From an uncultured Bacteroidota bacterium (GTDB lineage Bacteria > Bacteroidota > Bacteroidia > Bacteroidales > P3), in contig CACYIK010000012.1 of NCBI GenBank assembly GCA_902774395.1, forward strand, positions 1-52,620: a stretch of 52,620 bases of DNA, in the 5' to 3' direction. How positions within the stretch are numbered: position 1 is the first letter of the stretch; each line of letters begins with the position of its first letter. The notes beneath the pieces were generated by a model that had not been told where the DNA came from, made no database searches, and saw nothing but the letters and a program-made list of their open reading frames with translations. A program made the translations under genes and the position numbers. Shown in pieces: positions 49,635 to 52,620 of this stretch.

Positions 49635-49655
49635 CAGCAGAATATATTCGCTGCC

Positions 49656-50138
49656 ATGAGAATCAAGTCTTTGATAGTCTTTGCGTTTTGCATGTGTACG
49701 GGCGTCGTCTGGGCACAGCACGGCCCTACGGGACTCCTCGACGACATGCTTTCCACCAACAGCCGCCTGCAGCTGACGGCGGCGGTGGTGCATTTCGGCC
49801 TCGATGACGACGACATCGACGCTGCCGCCTGGCGCGAGCTCGACGCTGCCGTGGCCCTGATGAAAGCCGAAGGCGAAGGAGCGACGTTCTATCTCGTCGG
49901 CTCGGCCGACGTGCCGTCGGCCTCCCTGCGCTCGAAACGTAAACTCGCCGCACGGCGTTGCCGCAGCGTCTACGACGCGTTGGTAGACAAGCTGGGGGTA
50001 GAGAAGAAGTCGCTGACCCTGTTGGAAGATGGGGGCTTCTCCGAAGTCCTGTCACAGAAAGGCTGCCGCATGGTGCTGATAATCAAACGTACCGCCGACA
50101 CCGAAGCCGTCGTCGAACGCTGGCTCCCCACCTATTAA
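49656..50138 (+). CDS. Exported OmpA-like-fold protein
   Basis: A 160-residue protein with a signal peptide (MRIKSLIVFAFCMCTGVVWA, then QHGPTG). The rest fits a small OmpA-C-like domain: VVHFGLDDDDIDAAAWRELD, FYLVGSADVPSASLRSKRKL, AARRCRSVYDALVDKLGVEK and CRMVLIIKR. The Asp after GSA and the LAxRR are where OmpA-family proteins contact peptidoglycan, so a periplasmic wall-binding role is plausible. The gene has its own promoter. The space after its stop is filled by a TCATCAC array. Confidence 0.7.
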   Translation: MRIKSLIVFAFCMCTGVVWAQHGPTGLLDDMLSTNSRLQLTAAVVHFGLDDDDIDAAAWRELDAAVALMKAEGEGATFYLVGSADVPSASLRSKRKLAARRCRSVYDALVDKLGVEKKSLTLLEDGGFSEVLSQKGCRMVLIIKRTADTEAVVERWLPTY

Positions 50139-50139
50139 A

Positions 50140-50231
50140 ATTCATCATTCATCACTCATCACTCATCACTCATCACTAATCATTTATCACTCCTCACTCA
50201 TCACTCATCACTCCTCACTCCTCACTCATCA
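50140..50231. repeat. TCATCAC/TCCTCAC heptamer array, OmpA-like gene to ABC gene
   Basis: About 12 units, beginning just after the OmpA-like stop and running into the stop codon of the convergent ABC gene (TGA 50231-50229 is part of a unit). It is the same array type as at 42096 and 48397. Confidence 0.9.
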
Positions 50232-52019
50232 AATCCTCGGGATTGCTTCGATGAGGGTGCGTGTGTAGTCTGTCTGTGGATGGGCGAAGAGCTCGTCGGG
50301 CGTGCCCTGCTCCACGATACGACCTTTCTGCATCACCATGATGCGGTCCGACAGGTATTTCACCACCGATAGGTCGTGGGTGATGAAGAGGTATGTGTAG
50401 TGGTAGCGGCGCTTGAGGTCGTTGAGGAGGTTGAGCACCTGGGCCTGCACGCTGACGTCGAGGGCCGACACGCTCTCGTCGCACACCACCAACTCGGGTT
50501 GCAGGATGAGGGCGCGGGCGATGCATACGCGCTGGCGCTGTCCGCCGCTGAGCTCGTGCGGATAACGCGTGTACCAGTCGGGCTGCAACCCCACCTGCTC
50601 CATGAGGGAAAGGACTGTCTCTTTCAGAGTATTCTGAGTAATCGGAGTATTCTGATTTTTCCGATGCACTTTCAGGGACTCTGCTATCGCGTCGCCTATC
50701 GTTATCCTCGGGTTGAGGCTGGAGTAGGGGTCTTGGAAGATGATCTGCAGCTTGGGACGCAGGGCGCGCATCTCGCGGCGGCTCAGGCTGTCGAGCGAGC
50801 GACCGCGGTAGCTGATATTGCCGGCGCTATGGTCTATCAGTCGTAGCAGGGCGCGGCCGAGGGTGCTCTTGCCACATCCGCTCTCGCCCACCAGACCGAG
50901 GGTCTCGCCCTCCATGATGTCGAAGCTGATGCCGTCGACACCCTTCAGCGTCTGCAGCGGCTTGCCAAAGAGGCTGCGCTTCAATGTGTAGGTGACATCG
51001 AGGCCGTGAACCGAGATTAATGTTGAATGAGGAGTGATGAATGATGAATTATCGGATGCGGTAGCTTGTTCCTCATTCCTCATTCCACATTCATCATTTT
51101 GCAAAAACTCTTCCACCGTCGGCAGTCGTTCCGGACGGCTGTCCAGTGGCGGACGGCAGGCCAGCAGCCCTTGGGTGTAAGGTTCGTGCGGGTGGCGCAG
51201 TATCGCGTCGGCGGGGCCTTGCTCCACCATCTTGCCGCGGTACATCACCAGTATCTCGTCGGCAATCTGCGCTATCACCCCCAGGTCGTGGGTGATGAAG
51301 ATGATGCTGATGCCGTGCTTCTGCTGCAGCGTCTTGAGGAGGTCGAGTATGGTCTTCTGTACGGTCACGTCGAGTGCCGTGGTGGGCTCGTCGGCGATGA
51401 TGATATCGGGCTGGTTGATCAGCGCCATGGCAATCATCACGCGCTGCTTCTGACCACCGCTGATCTCGTGGGGGTAGCTGTCGAAAATCTTCTCTGGCCT
51501 CGGCAAAAGCACCTCCTTGAACAGTTCTAGTACTTTCGTCCTTTCACTCCCTTTCTTCGTTGTCATTTGATTTAATTCAGCGGTGCTCAGATCCCCTTCA
51601 GGGTGCACTCCCTTATGCGCTCGCATCATCTCCATCACCTGCTCGCCGCATTTCTGCACGGGGTTGAGGCTCGTCATCGGCTCTTGGAAGATCATGCTGA
51701 TGCGTTTGCCGCGGATATCGCGGAAACCCTCCTCGTCGAGCGTCAGCAACTCCAATGGTTGCTCCCCGTCCCCTCCCTGCAGGGAGGGGTGGCCGAAGGC
51801 CGGGGTGGGGGATAGCTTCGCGCTGCCGCGAACCGTAGCATTCTTAGGCAGCAGGCCCATCAGCGCCAGCGTGCTGACGCTCTTGCCCGAGCCGCTCTCG
51901 CCCACGATACCCAGCGTCTTGCCGCGCTCCAGGGTGAAGTTCAGACGCTCCACCACCGTCCGCTCGCCGAAGGCTATCGACAGGTCCTGTACCTCCAGTA
52001 TTGTGTTGTCCGTTTTCAC
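50229..52019 (-). CDS. Fused double ATPase of an oligopeptide/dipeptide (Opp/Dpp-type) ABC importer
   Basis: About 596 residues from GTG 52019, with two complete nucleotide-binding domains. First: [39 protein letters not shown] and the Opp-type [17 protein letters not shown]. Second: [26 protein letters not shown] and [11 protein letters not shown], ending [22 protein letters not shown] [14 protein letters not shown]. It energises peptide uptake at the inner membrane; the permeases are not in the window. Two repeat insertions are in frame: [16 protein letters not shown] after the first Walker A (51761-51814) and ECGMRNEE...NSSFITPHS in the linker between domains (51018-51105). Start is uncertain: an ATG at 52109 lies inside a palindrome. 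Confidence 0.88.
   Translation of the reverse strand: MKTDNTILEVQDLSIAFGERTVVERLNFTLERGKTLGIVGESGSGKSVSTLALMGLLPKNATVRGSAKLSPTPAFGHPSLQGGDGEQPLELLTLDEEGFRDIRGKRISMIFQEPMTSLNPVQKCGEQVMEMMRAHKGVHPEGDLSTAELNQMTTKKGSERTKVLELFKEVLLPRPEKIFDSYPHEISGGQKQRVMIAMALINQPDIIIADEPTTALDVTVQKTILDLLKTLQQKHGISIIFITHDLGVIAQIADEILVMYRGKMVEQGPADAILRHPHEPYTQGLLACRPPLDSRPERLPTVEEFLQNDECGMRNEEQATASDNSSFITPHSTLISVHGLDVTYTLKRSLFGKPLQTLKGVDGISFDIMEGETLGLVGESGCGKSTLGRALLRLIDHSAGNISYRGRSLDSLSRREMRALRPKLQIIFQDPYSSLNPRITIGDAIAESLKVHRKNQNTPITQNTLKETVLSLMEQVGLQPDWYTRYPHELSGGQRQRVCIARALILQPELVVCDESVSALDVSVQAQVLNLLNDLKRRYHYTYLFITHDLSVVKYLSDRIMVMQKGRIVEQGTPDELFAHPQTDYTRTLIEAIPRI
51018..51105 (-). repeat. In-frame palindromic TCATCAC-type element in the ABC gene
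   Basis: On the minus strand GATGAATGTGGAATGAGGAA, a middle with CAAGCTACCGCATCCG, and ATTCATCATTCATCACTCC. It encodes DECGMRNEE ... [10 protein letters not shown], matching the mfd element in sequence, orientation and phase. Confidence 0.9.
51761..51814 (-). repeat. In-frame GC-rich double palindrome in the ABC gene
   Basis: CCCCTCCCTGCAGGGAGGGG and GGCCGAAGGCC hairpins side by side. It codes for [16 protein letters not shown], inserted between the first Walker A region and the Q-loop ([12 protein letters not shown]). Confidence 0.88.
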
Positions 52020-52620
52020 ACAGAGATAACGCAGAATCCTGCGAAAAATTTTGCTCCCCGTAAAACTTTTCCAACTCCTCCCCTGAGACAGGGGAGGTGG
52101 ATCCGCCAAAGGCGGAGACGGAGGGGTGTGTTTCAGTATCTTCTATCGGCCCATGCCCGATATAAAGCGTCTGCGACCAGCGGCCGGCGGCATCCTGCAC
52201 CATGCCCCACACCTGCACCTCGCGGCCCGCGAAGCTCTCGGGCAGCACCACGGCGAGGCGTTGCTCGCGGCGGTAGACCGGAGCCGAGAAGAAACCGCGC
52301 TCAATCTCAGGACAGTAGACGTATATGTATACCCGGTCGTAGTTGTCGGCCCGCATGTGCAGCGGGTTGCGCTCGAAGGGCACAACGAGTGTCGTCCCGT
52401 CTGCCACCTCCGGAGCCCCGAAGGCCACCGGCGCCACCGGCCCCTCACTCAGCACCAACTTCTCCCAATCCACAGAAAGACGTGTACTATCTAGCTCTTC
52501 CTCAGCACCCCGCAGTTCGGCCTTTCCCGTCTCCCCCTCCTGAGGGGGAGTACCCCGTAGGGGGGAGGGGGTGGTAATAGTGCCGAACGCCTCCTGATTC
52601 CTCATAACAAAATAGTTACA
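51844..52620 (-). CDS. DUF6266 family protein (partial, 5' end outside window)
   Basis: Open from the right edge of the window (the frame continues upstream as [11 protein letters not shown]). It has the DUF6266 pattern: [69 protein letters not shown] and SQTLYIGHG. The family usually ends just after the YIG strand (about 52150). Here the frame runs on through a GC-rich palindrome (52075-52128) and then out of frame through the first 59 codons of the ABC gene until 51844. So the normal stop has probably been lost to the insertion, adding about 100 residues. A second palindrome (52528-52576) codes for [15 protein letters not shown] near the visible start. Confidence 0.72.
   Translation of the reverse strand, partial: CNYFVMRNQEAFGTITTPSPLRGTPPQEGETGKAELRGAEEELDSTRLSVDWEKLVLSEGPVAPVAFGAPEVADGTTLVVPFERNPLHMRADNYDRVYIYVYCPEIERGFFSAPVYRREQRLAVVLPESFAGREVQVWGMVQDAAGRWSQTLYIGHGPIEDTETHPSVSAFGGSTSPVSGEELEKFYGEQNFSQDSALSLCENGQHNTGGTGPVDSLRRADGGGASELHPGARQDAGYRGRERLGQERQHAGADGPAA
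52075..52128 (-). repeat. GC-rich double palindrome between DUF6266 and the ABC gene
   Basis: CTCCCCTGAGACAGGGGAG followed by ATCCGCCAAAGGCGGA. The first 23 bases are identical to the mnmE copy at 41215. Here it removes the expected DUF6266 stop and provides an extra ATG (52109) to the ABC frame. Confidence 0.9.
52528..52576 (-). repeat. GC-rich palindrome inside the DUF6266 gene
   Basis: CTCCCCCTCCTGAGGGGGAG and TACCCCGTAGGGGGGA hairpins, coding for [16 protein letters not shown] in the same direction and a similar peptide to the copy at 51761 ([15 protein letters not shown]). Confidence 0.8.

Noticed and set aside
1..52620. rRNA, tRNA, riboswitch or T-box
   Set aside because: No tRNA T-arm GGTTCGAAT-type pattern with matching stems and no rRNA sequence was found. 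The ileS leader is short and has no T-box motif.

Overview
This window is a piece of a Bacteroidales chromosome (phylum Bacteroidota). The evidence is the repeated -7 promoter box TAnnTTTG (mostly TATCTTTG) ahead of many genes, with a TTTG -33 box in several. It is supported by the gene set: a eukaryote-like IleRS, the rpmG-DUF4295 pair, a PorX regulator with a PglZ domain, a glycine-lipid acyltransferase pair, short CstA, a DksA-like protein that keeps one zinc-finger cysteine, and DUF6266, DUF4160 and DUF2442 proteins. Genus and species cannot be told. No rRNA, tRNA, CRISPR array, insertion sequence or prophage was seen.

Layout. 1-3007 is an accessory stretch: small AT-richer membrane proteins, a LOG-family enzyme whose 5' end is duplicated, and a Cas4-like nuclease-fold protein. 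3008-8289 reads leftward: a four-gene group (YD-repeat protein, DUF4160, DUF2442, carboxypeptidase-regulatory-domain protein), then cstA with a polytopic membrane partner. 8836-12990 reads rightward as a tight envelope group: glsA-like and glsB-like glycine-lipid acyltransferases, engB and dacB. 13063-17060 reads leftward with mreB, purH and pfkA. 17265-30924 reads rightward: rpmG, DUF4295, a beta-barrel protein, ileS, a secreted protein, an HU-like gene broken by an amber codon, an M20 amidohydrolase, a MATE transporter, murB, an unknown gene, purA and a PepSY-like secreted protein. mfd reads leftward. 34568-46048 reads rightward: porX, a secreted protein, uvrA, a membrane protein, mnmE, a thioredoxin-fold protein and a Dcp peptidase. 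glmM reads leftward; rpsP, rimM, a dksA-like gene and an OmpA-like gene read rightward. A fused Opp/Dpp-type ATPase and a partial DUF6266 protein close the window, reading leftward.

The most unusual feature is a dense population of short, low-complexity or palindromic repeats, many with a 7-bp or 11-bp unit. They fill gaps between genes, often starting at or inside a stop codon and once supplying a start codon (murB TTG). They also sit in frame inside conserved genes: mfd (at least twice), mnmE (three elements), murB, the Opp-type ATPase, an M20 peptidase, ileS and uvrA. Copies in unrelated genes are read in the same phase and give near-identical peptides: ECGM..NSSFIT in mfd and the ATPase, HLSPLTSHL in murB and mnmE, FSI-N-QLS in mfd and a signal peptide. 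This resembles the protein-coding palindromic elements known from Rickettsia and is my best candidate for an undescribed system.
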